Below are positions 23,236 through 36,100 of a stretch of DNA of 64,000 nucleotides, one piece after another. The translations under genes were made by a program, and so were the position numbers. How positions within the stretch are numbered: the first letter of the stretch is position 1; the number at the start of each line of letters is the position of its first letter. This DNA comes from Eremophila alpestris peregrina (Eukaryota > Chordata > Aves > Passeriformes > Alaudidae), in the NCBI GenBank assembly GCA_009792885.1, contig WMCF01000023.1, positions 10,996,013-11,060,012 of the forward strand, read 5' to 3'. The notes beneath the pieces are model-generated. The model was not told where the DNA came from and searched no databases. It was given only the letters and a program-made list of their open reading frames with translations.

Positions 23236-25110
23236 AGATCTGCAGCGCCCAAGCGTATCTACAACATATCATATCTCTTAGATGAACAGCAATTAAATAT
23301 AGATCAGCCGGTCCCAAGTGACAGGCTACGGCTGCCCTGAAAAGGGTCGGGGCCTGAGCTGCCCCGCTCCGCCGCTGCCTCCAGCTAGGGAAAGGAAAAT
23401 TCGGCGGCACCATCCTGCACTGCTGCACCTCTGTTCCCTCCCCTAAAACACTTGCAGCTGAAAAAAACGAGGGGAAAAGGCAGTGAAAAACAAACCCTAG
23501 GAACTGCACACCCTAAGGGGGGAAAATACCAATAGACTGGTTCTTTCTTTGTTGCTCCACGCGGTTTGAATCTCGCCGCCCCTACTGTCCGGCCCCAGGA
23601 TAGAAGGGAAAATGACCAACACGGGGCCGCGCATTCCGGAGCATCCGCACGCAGGGACACATCCACAGGCACTGTCCTGGAACCGGAGTGGTGGCTCAGG
23701 CTCCACTAAATACATTTGCCGGGTCAGGGAGCAGCCCCTGACCACACAACACAGCCACAAGGGTATCAGCATATACTTCTCGTACTTTCTGTCTCATTTT
23801 CCCAACAGATTTTGCCTCTTTTAACTCACAGTTCGGGTTGCTTTCCAGTGATGTATACGTTTCTGTGCAGTCGCCGTTCCCGCCTGCCATTTCCATGTCA
23901 CGGTTCTATTCTGCCACTTGTTTCCCCATGCCTTAAAAAGACGCAATCGATTTTCAGGTTCTTGACCGTTCACTCCCTGTGAAAAACGAGGTTCACTTGG
24001 AAAATTTTTTGAAGTTTAATAAAAAGACAATAAAAGACAGGATTAAAGTGACTGGCATTCAGCCAAGAGCACGCTTAATAGCTCAGAAACACTTCTTTAA
24101 ATGTATCAGCTTGTTGCATATTCATACACCGCTCATGCATTATTCAAACAGTCCTTTTAGATGTTCTTTTTGCTTGGTTTTAAACCCCGACCTGCCCCCA
24201 TTCCACCCTGCAGATTTATTTCTCCTCGTGGCTCCATCCTGCCGTCTCCTTGATAACCGAGGGTCTATAAATTCTCCTGAGACTCTGGTGTCCATTCCCG
24301 CTATCTTTATCCAGATAGGATAATCCAAGGATGTGAGAAATTTCTTGATTATCTTTCTTTGAGTTAACTACATGAACAAAAGCATTTTAACATCACATTG
24401 TCTCTATTTCAATATTATGCTATGGCCTAAGATATATTTATCATACCACTATTTCTAAATAAAAATAAGAACCACATTCATACAGCAAAGTTATTCCAAT
24501 ATTATACATCTAGCATCCACTTTAATATTAGCAAAAAGCCAACAATATAATATGTACTTATAACACTTACTAAGGTTCTTGAGACCATTGTCCCCACGAC
24601 TCGCTGGGCCCTTCTCGGCAACTCTTCGGCTGCCTCACCTTCCGGCCGCATATCCTCCGAGGTTCAGGTCTCTTCTCCGGTTCGGGGACTGCGTTTGGGT
24701 TCTGCCACTCGCAATTTTTTCTCACTGTGTGCACGCTGTCTCCCAAGAGCTGTGTTTGTTTCTCTGCGTTCCGTGCCCTCTGCAGCGCCGTGCGCTCGCC
24801 GCCTGGCTCTTGTCTTCGCTCGCTCAGCGCTGATCCCGCGGCTGACTGCAGCCCTAGCCTTTTGCTACTTTGTATATTCGCTGCTTGAATTTCTTTTCCT
24901 GCTGATCCCGCGCTCAGCGGTTGCACTCAGGTACTGTCTTGCTGCAGGCTGCTGGTCACTGCCGCCTTGGCTGTACTCGCGGCCGGCTGCGATCTTCCTT
25001 TCGCGACTTTGTATATTCCGTCTGTTATTCCCGTCTCGCTGCTCGGTCCCGCGGTCGGCTTGGCTCGTTTCACCTTCTTCTTTCGCGACAGGCTGGTGGT
25101 CTAGCGTTGA

Positions 25111-25130
25111 TCACGTCTTCGGGGTCACCA
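25111..25130 (-). other. Retroviral primer binding site (tRNA-Trp type)
   Basis: On the minus strand TGGTGACCCCGA followed by AGACGTGA lies two bases beyond the LTR end. The first twelve bases fit the 3' end of tRNA-Trp, the primer of avian sarcoma/leukosis-type retroviruses. After that the site has three extra bases compared with the known version. Confidence 0.75.
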
Positions 25131-25132
25131 TA

Positions 25133-25310
25133 CGTTGGAATAAATCGGCCAAGACTCCACTTTCTTCATGCAGAAATCCAAGTCTTTATTCACAAAGCTC
25201 ATATTTATAGGAAATGTCAGAAGGCATTGTGTTAAACCTAATTGCTCAGCAATACAATGAAACTCAGTTCATTGATCAGTAAGGGCTATTGTGTATGTTT
25301 ATCAAATTTT
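25133..25310 (-). mobile_element. 5' LTR remnant (R-U5) of the endogenous retrovirus
   Basis: It matches the 3' LTR over about 178 bases, including the AATAAAG signal, and abuts the primer binding site. Beyond about 25310 the sequence no longer matches the 3' LTR. Either the U3 belongs to another subfamily or it was replaced. The outer edge could therefore lie some hundred bases further right. Confidence 0.7.
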
Positions 25311-28140
25311 TTCCCTCTAGGTCTGTTTACATTTTTCCTTTGTGGGTTCTCATGGGACAAATCTTATTGTTTACGCAGGTGCATTTGTTTTTCACCCTCA
25401 GAATAGATTGTTGTGTTAAACTACCTTCTCATTCTCAAAACAGCCTCACATGGGAACTTGCAAATTGGTTGTTAGCTGCTCTTAGAAGAAATGACAGGTC
25501 AGCTTTGGCAATTTTAGCAGAGCGAGGCCTGATTTCATAAGGCCTTTCTTTTATGATTCTTTTACCTGTTTACAATAGCAAGGAGCCCTATCCACCACCT
25601 TTTTGGTTTTTAAAAGACAAGGAAAATTACTCCTGTAAGTTGGGGTACAGGCATGTGGCACTTTGCCCAGGGACTAGAACAAAGCATTGCCTTCAAAACT
25701 GGCCTAAGGAACTTCTACCCTACAAGAGCTCACAGACTTTGGGCCACAGAGGATATTTTGAGTCTTATGCTGTTTCACATTCTTTCCAGACCAATATTTC
25801 TGAAAAACATGAACACAATTGCAAGAAGGCAGGTGCTAGAGGGATTCTTTAGAATATCTCAGAGTGCATCCCCTGGTGTCCAGCAAGGAGGACAGCAGCA
25901 GTGACAAGGCTGGAGCTCCCCGTGGAACTGAGATAAAGCTGCAGCTTCAGGATCCAGCAGGGAAGAGCCTGAGCCCTGCTTTCCTGTATCCTTGTCCTGC
26001 ACTCCAGGTCATGAGCCTTGGCTGACCGGAATGAGCTGCAGCCAACACTTCTGCTTTCGCAACAGAAAGAGACAAAACTGCCTCTGAGCATGGAGGAGGA
26101 GGGTTTTCAGTATTTCTTCCTGGCCTAGCAACAAACCCTGGCAGCATGTGCACACTGGGAAATACAACACATTGAGGGTGGCCTGGAGGCCGTTTCCTGG
26201 TTCGTACATTCTGATACAGTTAATATAAAAAGCAACCCCATACTGCCTGCCTTTAACTGTAAATATCTAAGCATGCAAGCTGTGTTCCAGAAACATTACA
26301 CAATTTTGCAATCTAAGTAAGTCAGACTGAGAAAGGGGATGAGGTGAATTCCCAGCTCAGGCACAATATTTGCAGTTATTTCTTAATCTGGGAAAAAACA
26401 CTGCCTTATTTAAGTTTATGTGTGCAATATTTCAGGAGCTTTGCCAAGTACGGAATATACACTACCAGGCTTATAGACATGGAGAATGACTGGAAAATTG
26501 GCTCCTTTCAAGAAGCAGACTAAAATGCAGGTTTTTCTCCGAAGTAAAACTGATTTACCCATAGGTTTCTAATAGTGAAATAATGTATGATATTTCTTTT
26601 CTTTGAAAAAAAAGAGAAGAAAATACCATCACCAGTTTCTATTTAAAGCTGCTCCAGGCTAAGCCCCCTTTATTCATCTCTGCTTTTCAAGGGTCTCTCC
26701 CATCACCAGGCACCCATAAAAACCAAAGCCGAGCTGCAGCTCACCTTCCTCACGACGCCGGCTGAGCTGTCAGTGGTGTGTGCTCAGCTGGCTGACAGGA
26801 GCCTTCCTCTGTGCAGCAAGTTTCTGTTTCAGTAATTTCAAAACAGAAGACCCTCTCATATCACAGTCCTTTCAACCCATATGAGATGAAAACAAGCTCA
26901 TGCAGAATAGGAAACATTAATTTTCCAACTCTTCCTCAGAGTAAACTCTCACTCTTTATTGACAGCCAAGTTAGTTGAAATGATAAACACAAGCACACAA
27001 AATCTGAACACACATCTCCCATTATGTTACCTGTATGACCCTTCTGACATGATATTTTTTTTAAAAAAAGCTTTAACTGGACTTAGGATTTACTATAAAA
27101 ATACCAAAAAAAGCCCCAACCCTCAAAGTTAACCAAGTGTACAAAACCCCCACAGAACTAAGAAAGAGACTGATGTGTACATAAAATACACCAAGCAACC
27201 GAAGTAGAATCATACTGAGGTAAGCCAGGCACATTCTCAGAAATCCAGGAATTCCTCTGAGGAAGGAAAGGGGAGCACTCAGCCACAGCACACACTGCAT
27301 GAACCCGAGGTAGGTAACTGTGGCAGCCCCTGAGGCAGCAGCAGCTCATCTGGCAGGGAAGAGAACAGGCACCAACACCATCTGGTAGGTGCTTGGCTCC
27401 CATTCCAAGTCTTACTGGAAAGCATGGGGTATTCGTGGTGGCACAGATCCTTCTATTTCCAATGGCAGAATCCAAACACCAGAAGCTTTAAAGTTTTCTT
27501 TTTTAGAAATAGTTCTGTATTGGCTTTTCCACAAGCAACACTCTGGATGAAAGCCTGACACTCATTGTCTGCCTGGAACTTCCTCTAGTGAAGTAATGAA
27601 CCATTTTTTCTTGCAGACAAGAAGAAATAGTCTGCAGACTGCATCTCTCAAAAAGCTAAACATTGTACTCAGTCCTGTTTTGATGAAAAGTGTTATTTTG
27701 CAGCACTACAAGACTACATAAAAAGATTCCTTATAAAGCAGTATTTTCACATCATTTTACAATAAAATTTATCAATTTTAATTAAATTTAGTTCCAATTA
27801 ATGCATTATTTTTTATTTAAATAATATTTGTGAAAATCAAATGCTGACCAGATGCTGTGGCCTTCTGCTTAAAATGTGAGACAGACAGTGAAGAGGGTCA
27901 AAACTAGAAGCCTTAAAAGAAACTTGCCAAAAGATGTATTAAATGCAGAGAGAGTGCTAGTACAAAGCATAGTTTTGTAAATGAGATATAAAATCCAAGT
28001 GATTTTATGAATCTTCATATTCAACCAGATATGGAAAAAGACTTCTTTCTTGACAGCATGCATCTAAAAATACTTATATAAATCTTCAGCTTTTAAAAAA
28101 ATTAAAGTAAGTCCTCTCACTTCCCAAAATGTCAGAATTA
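25311..28140. other. Intergenic between the retroelement nest and HPS5
   Basis: I recognise no gene or RNA. The part up to about 25700 may include the unmatched U3 of the retrovirus. AT-rich sequence lies at about 27700-27840. Confidence 0.45.
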
Positions 28141-28149
28141 ATTGTGGAG

Positions 28150-29435
28150 TTACCAAAGTTGGCCTGGACTTCAAAAAAACCTTTCGACACTTTCCCACAA
28201 TGTTCTCCTGGAGAAATGGGCTGCTCATGGCTTGGACACGTGACTGTTCACCAAGTCCTAGCTGGATGATCAGGCCCAGAGACTGGGAAACTGAGTTAAA
28301 TCCAGCCCCAAGGGGTGTTCCCCGGGGTCGGTGCTGGGCCCAGTCCTGTTTAACCTCTTTATCAGTGATCTGGATGAGGGGAGTGAGAGCACCCTCAGGC
28401 AGTCTGTGACACTGGGTGGCAGTGAGGGCACCCTCAGGCAGTCTGTGACACACCAGGCTGGGTGGCAGTGAGGGCACCCTCAGGCAGTCTGTGACACACC
28501 AGGCTGGGTGGCAGTGAGAGCACCCTCAGGCAGTCTGTGACACACCAGGCTGGGTGGCAGTGAGAGCANNNNNNNNNNGCACCCTCAGGCAGTTTGTGAC
28601 ACACCAGGCTGGGTGGCAGTGTTCATCTGCTGCAGGGCAGGGAGGATCTGGGCAGGCCGGATCCAGGGGCTGAGGCCGATGGTGTGAGGGGCAGCCAGGC
28701 CAAGTGCTGGGGCCTGTCCTTGGGTCACAACAACCCCAGACACTGCCACAGGCTGGGGCAGAGGGGCTGGGAACCTGCTCAGCAGAAAACAACCTAGGGG
28801 TGCTGGTGAGAGCAGCTGAACATGAGCCAGCAGTGCCCAGGTGGCCAAGAAGGCCAAGGGCATCCTGGCCTGGATCAGCAATGGTGCGGCCAGCAGGACC
28901 AGGGCAGGGATTGTCCACCTGTACTCAGCATTTGTGAGGCCACATCGTGAGTGCTGTGTCCAGTTTTGGGCCCCTCACTGCAAGAAGGACATTGAGGGGC
29001 CAGAATGAATCCTGAGAAGGGAAATGGAGCTGGTGAAGGGTCTGGAGCACAAGTCCTGTGAGGAGGGGGCTGGGGGTGTTCGGCCTGGAGAAAAGGAGAC
29101 TGAGGGGAGGCCTCATCGCTCTCTTCAACTGCCTTGAAAGGAGGCTATAGCCAGGTGGGGGTGTTCCCAAGTAACAAGGGATAGGACAAGAAGAAATGGC
29201 CTCAAGTTGCTCCACGAGACATTTTGATTGGATATCAGGAAACATTTCTTCACCAAAAGTATTGTCCAGTACTGGAACAGACTGTCCAGGGAAGTGGTGG
29301 AATCACCATACCTGGAGGCATTTAAAAGCCATATAGATATGGCACTTTGGGACATGGTTGAGTGGAGGATTTGGCAGTGCCAGGCTAATGGTTGGAGGGT
29401 TGGATCTTCAGGGTCTTTTGCAACTTAAATGGCAC
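28150..29435 (+). mobile_element. CR1 LINE fragment (end of ORF2 and 3' region)
   Basis: The start encodes a degraded reverse-transcriptase motif (DFKKTFDT at about 28168-28191). GTGCTGGGCCCAGTCCTGTT, ATCAGTGATCTGGATGAGGG and the later TGGGCCCCTCACTGCAAGAA and GGAGACTGAGGGGAGGCCTC blocks are standard CR1. It is interrupted by frameshifts and by an internal tandem repeat with an assembly gap. Confidence 0.9.
28380..28622. repeat. 46-bp minisatellite inside the CR1, with a 10-base gap
   Basis: About five copies of a 46-base unit (GCACCCTCAGGCAGTCTGTG, then ACACACCAGGCTGGGTGGCAGTGAG) are interrupted by ten N at 28569-28578. The unit comes from the CR1 reverse-transcriptase segment around the FADD box. 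The true copy number is unknown because of the gap. Confidence 0.95.
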
Positions 29436-30183
29436 TGATTCTAATTCCCCTGTCCTGAGGTTTGTTGGAGTATCACAACTGATGTCTACAGTCACAGTGC
29501 ACAAACAGGGATGGGTAATTTAGAAATACTGTGCTTGTAGTTTAACAGTGAGTTCATTTAACATGTTTGTCTGTAATCAGCATTTTTAACCATAAATCCG
29601 CTACTTAAAAATATTTCCCTTCCATTTTAAGATTTGGCTTGGTTAATGTATTTCAAATAGGCAAGGCCTCTCCATATAATTTAAGAAGGGGAAAAAACCA
29701 ACAGGTATCATAACAGCAACTTCTACAGCAGCAGTAAAGGTAAATGTCACTTACAGGAAAGTTAAACAACTATAGGTTTAGATACTTCCCAGGAATGGTT
29801 TCTCATGTATGCAAACAAAGAAACAAACAAAAAAAAATTATACACCATAATTTAATACTTAGGGGATCATATCCCTAAACACTTCAGATATAGACTCGGA
29901 AAATAAATTCAGGAATTTTCATCTTGGAAATCTATGAGCTTAATGTCAAGATAAATACTGGCTTGCTGTGATCTATGTTCTACAGTTCAAAAGTCACCTC
30001 CAAAGGAGTAAGGAAGAACTGTCACCACTTCCAGGTCAGATACCTGCCAGATGGAGGCTGGCTCAGTATAACTGAACTTTTAGACAGGAGTCCGTTATTT
30101 TAAGGGCCTGTGAAATTTAAGAGGCACTTGAATATACAGTCTTTACAGTATAAAATGTTCCCAGAGTTCTCCCAAGTTGTCGT
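29436..30183 (-). other. HPS5: HPS5 3' flank, probable 3' UTR
   Basis: This is sequence after the HPS5 stop on the minus strand. I saw no canonical AATAAA on that strand within it, so the transcript end is unplaced and may lie further left or use a variant signal. Confidence 0.4.
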
Positions 30184-33100
30184 CTATGCTTGCTGAGACC
30201 ACAAAAACCGGTCACACCTTTCCAACATGGACTGAATCAGTGCTCTGCAATTAAAGAAAAGGGAAAAAAAAAGGTCAAACAGTAAAAAAAGCGAACAAAG
30301 GAAAGAACAGCAGTTTTGGTTTGCTTTTTAAAGGGAAGTTTGTAGAAAATATGATTGCATTTCAGAAGTAACATCCTGACACCACCATTCACACCTTTGG
30401 AAGGAATAGGAGAGATCAGAGTCTGTACAGGTCTCAGCAGGACAGATCTCTTTCAGAGCACCTCCTTTACATACACCTTTAATGTAGGATTTCCTGTTTC
30501 CTCATTTTCAATTTTAAAATGCCTATATTGCAAAACACACACCTCTTAAATAATAGGAAAGCTTTCAGATGAGTCTAAAACCAAAGGTAAAAATGTGAAG
30601 CACTTTCCTTATCAAAAAGAAAGTTGAAAGCACTGAGGATAGTGAGGATCTTCTTCTAACACATCTCTTACCTCTGCCTTTTCTCAGCGATTCTCAGGAT
30701 CTCACAGACACCAGTAAACCTCTCAGACAATTCCAGTGTCAAGCCACACTCCTGCAAGAGAGGCAAGGCACGATTTGGGCCGATGGCCTTGGCCAGCAGC
30801 AGAGCCACATTTTCCACAGTGATGCAGTCGGGGCAGCTTGGGCCCCCATTGCTGAGGGCATTCCCCTTCTGTGGGCTGTGGGGGTGCAGAGCTGTGCTGT
30901 GATTCTTTGCAAGATGCAGAACAAACTTCCATTCTTCTATGGTCTCTGGAATGGATCCTAGATGTAAAAGGAGTTTTGTTACATTATTTGTAAAACAAGG
31001 ATTATTCTAAGACCACTATTTACACTCCATCTGTACTTAAAAGGGAAGCTAGCTATTCTCTTTTACTCTGAAGATTTTAGGAAATCAAGCATTATCAACA
31101 AGCAAATTGTGCACAGAAATGTACTGCCCTGATGGACTCAGCGTAAACATTTAGTGGTGAACACACACAGCTTCACAATAGTTCAGTATTAAGGCTTTGA
31201 ATTAAGTCAGCAGATTATTTTGTCCATCTTAGGGCTGGAGTGAATTTTCTTGGAAGTTTTGCCTTGCAGTACAATGCTTTGCTCTCCCTAACTTTGGGTG
31301 TGTGCACGTGTAATGGGTGAGTTTTATGCTGTGCAGGAAGGCTTCCTATTCCTCTGTCTGCAATACCAAGGTCAGCTTTTACTCCCAACTGATAAACAAA
31401 TCAGTATTCTTTAACTTTTCAGCACTTTCTAACACAACTGATTTCACAAAGCACAGCATGAAGATACAAGAGTATAACACTCATTTATGTGTTTCAAATA
31501 TTCTATATCACACACAGGGCTAGAAAAACATTTCAAAAAAATAGACATTCAATTCAGCTTTGGACAAACCACTATATAAGGGCAGCTCCTACATTACAGA
31601 AGTATGTTTACACAGATTAAGAATCACTTACCTTCCTCTCCATTCAACAGGCTCAAATCATCCAAATGAACAATATTCGTAAAGGCTTCTCTTCTTCTAT
31701 CCAGCTCCAGGCAGAGAAAAAGATATCCAGGCCAAAATCTTAAATAAGAGAGTGAAGATTTCCAGGAATCAAATACTCAGTTCAAACCAAAGTCAAGAAA
31801 AATCACATGCTCATTTAAGTATCAGTAAAGACAAAAGCAACTAAATTTAATGAATGTCAGAAACAGAGCAGGGACATGAGGAATACCTCCTATTTGGTAC
31901 ATTAAATCAAGTATTCAATATTCACCCTCAAAAAAGGAAAGATTTTTAAAAAATCCTGTCCAAACAAGAAGCAGATAGATAGAAATACATTTATATCTGT
32001 ATCTTCTTCAGGGTCAGAATACCCACTAACCAAGTATCAAGAATTACCAAGTTTTCTCCTTACCCATGTGATTTACAGATATCAGCCATCTTCTCTTTCA
32101 TAACAAAATCAGCTGGGAGTTTAATCAAGAGCAGAATGAGCTGGCTGTAGCCCCAAGTAAACAAATGTGATCGTGGCCTAGAAGATGAGAAATTCAGTTT
32201 TAAAGCATTATTGATTTTCTTCAGAGCATTATGGCAGATTTATGAAAAGAGAGGAGGAAAAATGAATGAACCATGTGCAGCCTCAGAGAGCAGTCACTCT
32301 GCAAGGCATTGCAAATTAAAGTTATTCAATCCTTTGTTAGTTTCTGTTGAACTCTGCAAAATGCTCCAAGGAGTCAGTGATCCAAACTTTCACACAGAAT
32401 CTAACCCAAAACCAGACCTGTTAAAACTTTCTGCTGCACTCGGGAGCTTGGGTGAAACCCACTTTACCTGGGATTTCCTTCCTCATCCACAGTGTTTGCC
32501 CTTTGTGGAGCATCATGAGAAACTGCCAAGCACAACCAATCCAACCGTACAGATTCTGGCTGCAGAAGAGACCTAAGGAGAAATGGCCTGGAAAACAAAG
32601 CAGACACTAAAAAAATATCCTACCAGTTTTAAATATACCAGATATGAAGAAGCAGAGATTGTGTGTGGACAAATTAAAAAAAGAGGAGGGGCGGGATGTA
32701 AAATTAAATGTGGAAAAGCCTAAAATGACTAATCTCTAGAAATTGAGGCAACATCAGGTTTGCAGGTTGAGTTCCCCCAGATTTGGTTTGAGGATTTTTT
32801 GGGTTTGTGTTTTTTTTGTTTGGTTTGCTTGAGGTTTTTGTTAAATGCCATCTAACCCTGGCACACTGAACTACAGACACAGGAACAAAAAAAGTTAATT
32901 CCATTAAAAGTATTATTTAAGAAATCCCTTTTAAAACTAGGTACTAATCTAACAAAAACTCCAGTCTAAGGCCATCTACAAGTGGAAGAATTACTTGGAA
33001 CCTAATGCTTTAGAACACCAAGCAGACAGATACACAAACAAACAAAAAAGTCCCCAAAAGCCAAATAAAAAAGCTCCACACAGCTACATGATGAAGAGAA

Positions 33101-36100
33101 CAGATAGATGAAAAGGATTCCCCTCACCTTTTATCCTCTGGCTTTGATTTCACTAGACTATCTAAATATGCTAAAAAGTGAGCTGGATCATTCCTGCAAA
33201 GCTGTTTAATATCAGAAGGCAAAATAGTGGGGTAGAACTTGATCAAGGGCCGAAGAGCTGTTTCCCCAAATCTTTCATAAAGCCTGCAGAGAGGACAAAA
33301 ACTATTTTCAGTACCAAACAGCAAAATATTTTTTTCAAGATCTCCTGCAAGTTCAAGATAGTACTGGAAGGTCATCTGTCCAGGAGAATTTAGAAATCTT
33401 CATGACATGGTAAATGCAGCAATTCCTGCCAGGAAAGTTAAGAAAAAGAAGATTTGGGTACCAACCTTTGAGCATGTGCCAGCAACACTGGGCTGTCATC
33501 CCACGGCCCCAGATCATGCAGCAGCTTCAGTATTTTCAACATATCTTCACTTTCCATTGCTAAAGCCACTGGACTGTGACAAGTTAGTTCTGAAATAAAT
33601 CAGTTACAAGATTTAGGCAATTTTTTCCTTAACATGTCCTGCCCCTCCTTTTGTCCTTCTGCTGAACAACAGCTATCACTGCTTTCATGAAAAGTTCAAC
33701 ACCCACCTCAGTCCTGATAAAAATGCAGGTATTAATCTCCAGGCACAAGTGCAGTCCAAAAAGGACAAACCGGGAATGCATACACACACTTTCACTTCTA
33801 GAGCTGTCAGAATCCAAAAAGTGAAGAGATTCCCAGAAACACAAACACCAACCCTCAAAGCAAGATTCTATTGTTGCACTGCTCTCTGCTGGAGCAGAAT
33901 CAATACTAAGGCTTTAATTCACTCTTAAAAGGAATACATAAGGCAGAAGCTGAGTGCAGAGGACAGAAAAGTTGTTTTCTAATATCATCATGAAGCTTTG
34001 GTTCAATAAAACCAAAGAGGCATTAAAAAGATCAGAAAGTATTTCTGTGGAACAGGGAAGCATGAAGCCACCCGTCTGCATGGAACCAACTACTCCATTT
34101 AGTTTCATATTAACCACATTCCTTTACAAGCTGAAACTTCCAGTGCAAATGCTGAAGCCTTTCCCCTCTCTTCTGCCTTGTTTCTACAGACTTGTGATTC
34201 TAATTATTATGCTTTTGCTCTGAGAAGCTCATGTGTTTGTAAATAGGCTGGGATCACTACAGTGCTCAATCAACAAGGTCCACACAAACTAATAGGTTCA
34301 ACCTTACAAAGAGGGAGGAGAACAGTATCTCTCCAAGGAGCCAGCAGTTTTTTGTTTTTTTTTTTTTTTTTTAAGAAATCACAGGTTTTTCTGAGTTGAA
34401 AGGGACTCACAAGGATCATCAAGTCCAGTTCTTAAGTGAATGGTCCATACCAGGCTTGAACCCACAATGGTGGGATTATCAGCACTATGTGCTAAGGGAT
34501 ACTAAATTACTAAGCTGATCTAAATTCATAAGATACTAAGGGGGGGAAACAATTCACCAAACAACCCAAAACCAGTAACTTCTGCACACCAAGCATCCTC
34601 TCCCTGCCACAAGCAAAATCTGCAGACACAATTATGAGAGTCTTCAAGGTTTTTTCTTTTCCTCCCAGTCAGTCTTATTTTCAGTTTAAGAAGCAATACA
34701 TTCATTATTTACCTTTTAATCCTGCCATGTATGCTTCCCATATCTTAGGGTTGGTGGCACACGTAGTTATAATACACTGCTTGACTCTCCTTAAATCCAA
34801 AAGGAAGAAGTAGCTTTGCAAAAATCTGCAAGCCAAGGTCCCTGAGGCTGCTGGTGGCAGATTTCCCTCAGAGCTGTCCTCAGCCTCAGCACTCCCACAG
34901 GAGAAGACACGCAGCTCAAAGCACAGAGTTGTCAACTCCATGAGATCCTTCAGGACATCAGGTTCAATGGCACACGGAGGGGACACCTGAAAGCCACAGC
35001 CCTGAGTCACATCAGTACCATTTTCACACGTGGCTCTGCTCACACAGGTTTCATCAGTGTTTTCCTTTTCAATGCAGTCTTCCAAAACACCCTGTTCCTC
35101 ATCTACTAGGTCTCTGTCAGCTGGAGCCACCTGCAGGTTTTCCTCCAGGACTGCCCTCTGTTCTTCAGCACACACAGTCTTGCTTTTCTTGACAGGCAAA
35201 GCAGAATGCTCCTGGCTGAAATTTTCTTCTAGATAAGCAAGCCATTCCTGTAAAACCCTTCTCATACACGGAGGTTCTAACAAAACCAGGGGATCCTGGA
35301 GCTTGGCTCTGCAGCATAAAAAAGAAGTTTGCTAAGTTTAACAATTATAAGATGCCACAAGTGAAGTTTCAAATATGCTTTGTGTAACTGTACTCCTACA
35401 CTTGACCTGGAGTCATTTGTTGGTTTTTTGTGATCTTGAGTGCATCAAACACAATTTAGGCTACTTCACACTGTCTACATTTGATCTCAGCACATTTTGA
35501 GCACCCTAGGATTTCTTTCACAATGAACTTCTATTTATGATTTTGATTTTTTTTTTTAAACTATGCTTGAACGTAAGACAAAGGGATACATTAGAAGAGC
35601 TTTTAGTGAGTTTTGCTTGGTTTTAAAAGGAGGAATCAAATAATTCACCAAATGAGATCCTTTCAAGTTATTTTAATAGATATTTTAGAGTATCACTCTC
35701 ACATGCATGTAAAATGAATGAAAAAAAATTTAAAATTCCAATCATTTTTTCTGCCAAAATCCAACATATCTACACAGTAAAAGATTTCTCTGCTTACACA
35801 GTTTCTGCTGTTGCAGCCTTGAGATCCCTCAGATGGTCCTGCTCAGGAAGCTGGCACTTCTGGGGTTCTGACCTAGAAAAGCATATTCATTTCAGTCTGA
35901 TCTGAAGTATTAACTTCAATCATTTAAGTGAGGATTTCCTGAAAATTTTCCTCAACACTAATTCCTTTATTAAATACAAAGCTTTCACTTGTAAGAAGAC
36001 ACAGCTCAACAGAAATTATGGATAAACTGGGCTTGAAAAGCAATAGGTAACACTATTTTTGTGGATTTCTATAATTGCCTCTACTCCAGCTACAGTAGGT

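Larger units (their letters stand above)
14452..25310 (-). mobile_element. Decayed endogenous retrovirus (ERVK/alpha-like) with nested insertions
   Basis: On the minus strand, from right to left, lie an R-U5 LTR remnant (25310-25133), a tRNA-Trp-type primer binding site (25130-25111), a GC-rich leader (to about 24580), protease remnants (about 18500-18250), RT/RNase H remnants (about 17200-15840), a polypurine tract (about 14994-14982) and a 3' LTR (14981-14452). The order fits one provirus of betaretrovirus/alpharetrovirus-like type. Gag and env were not recognised and the coding parts carry stops and shifts. Sequences inserted or intervening between the two ends are copies of a second LTR family, a TG repeat, an ISY1 retrocopy on the opposite strand and a CR1 fragment. 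Assignment to a single provirus is an inference, because the two LTRs agree only in R-U5. Confidence 0.6.
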
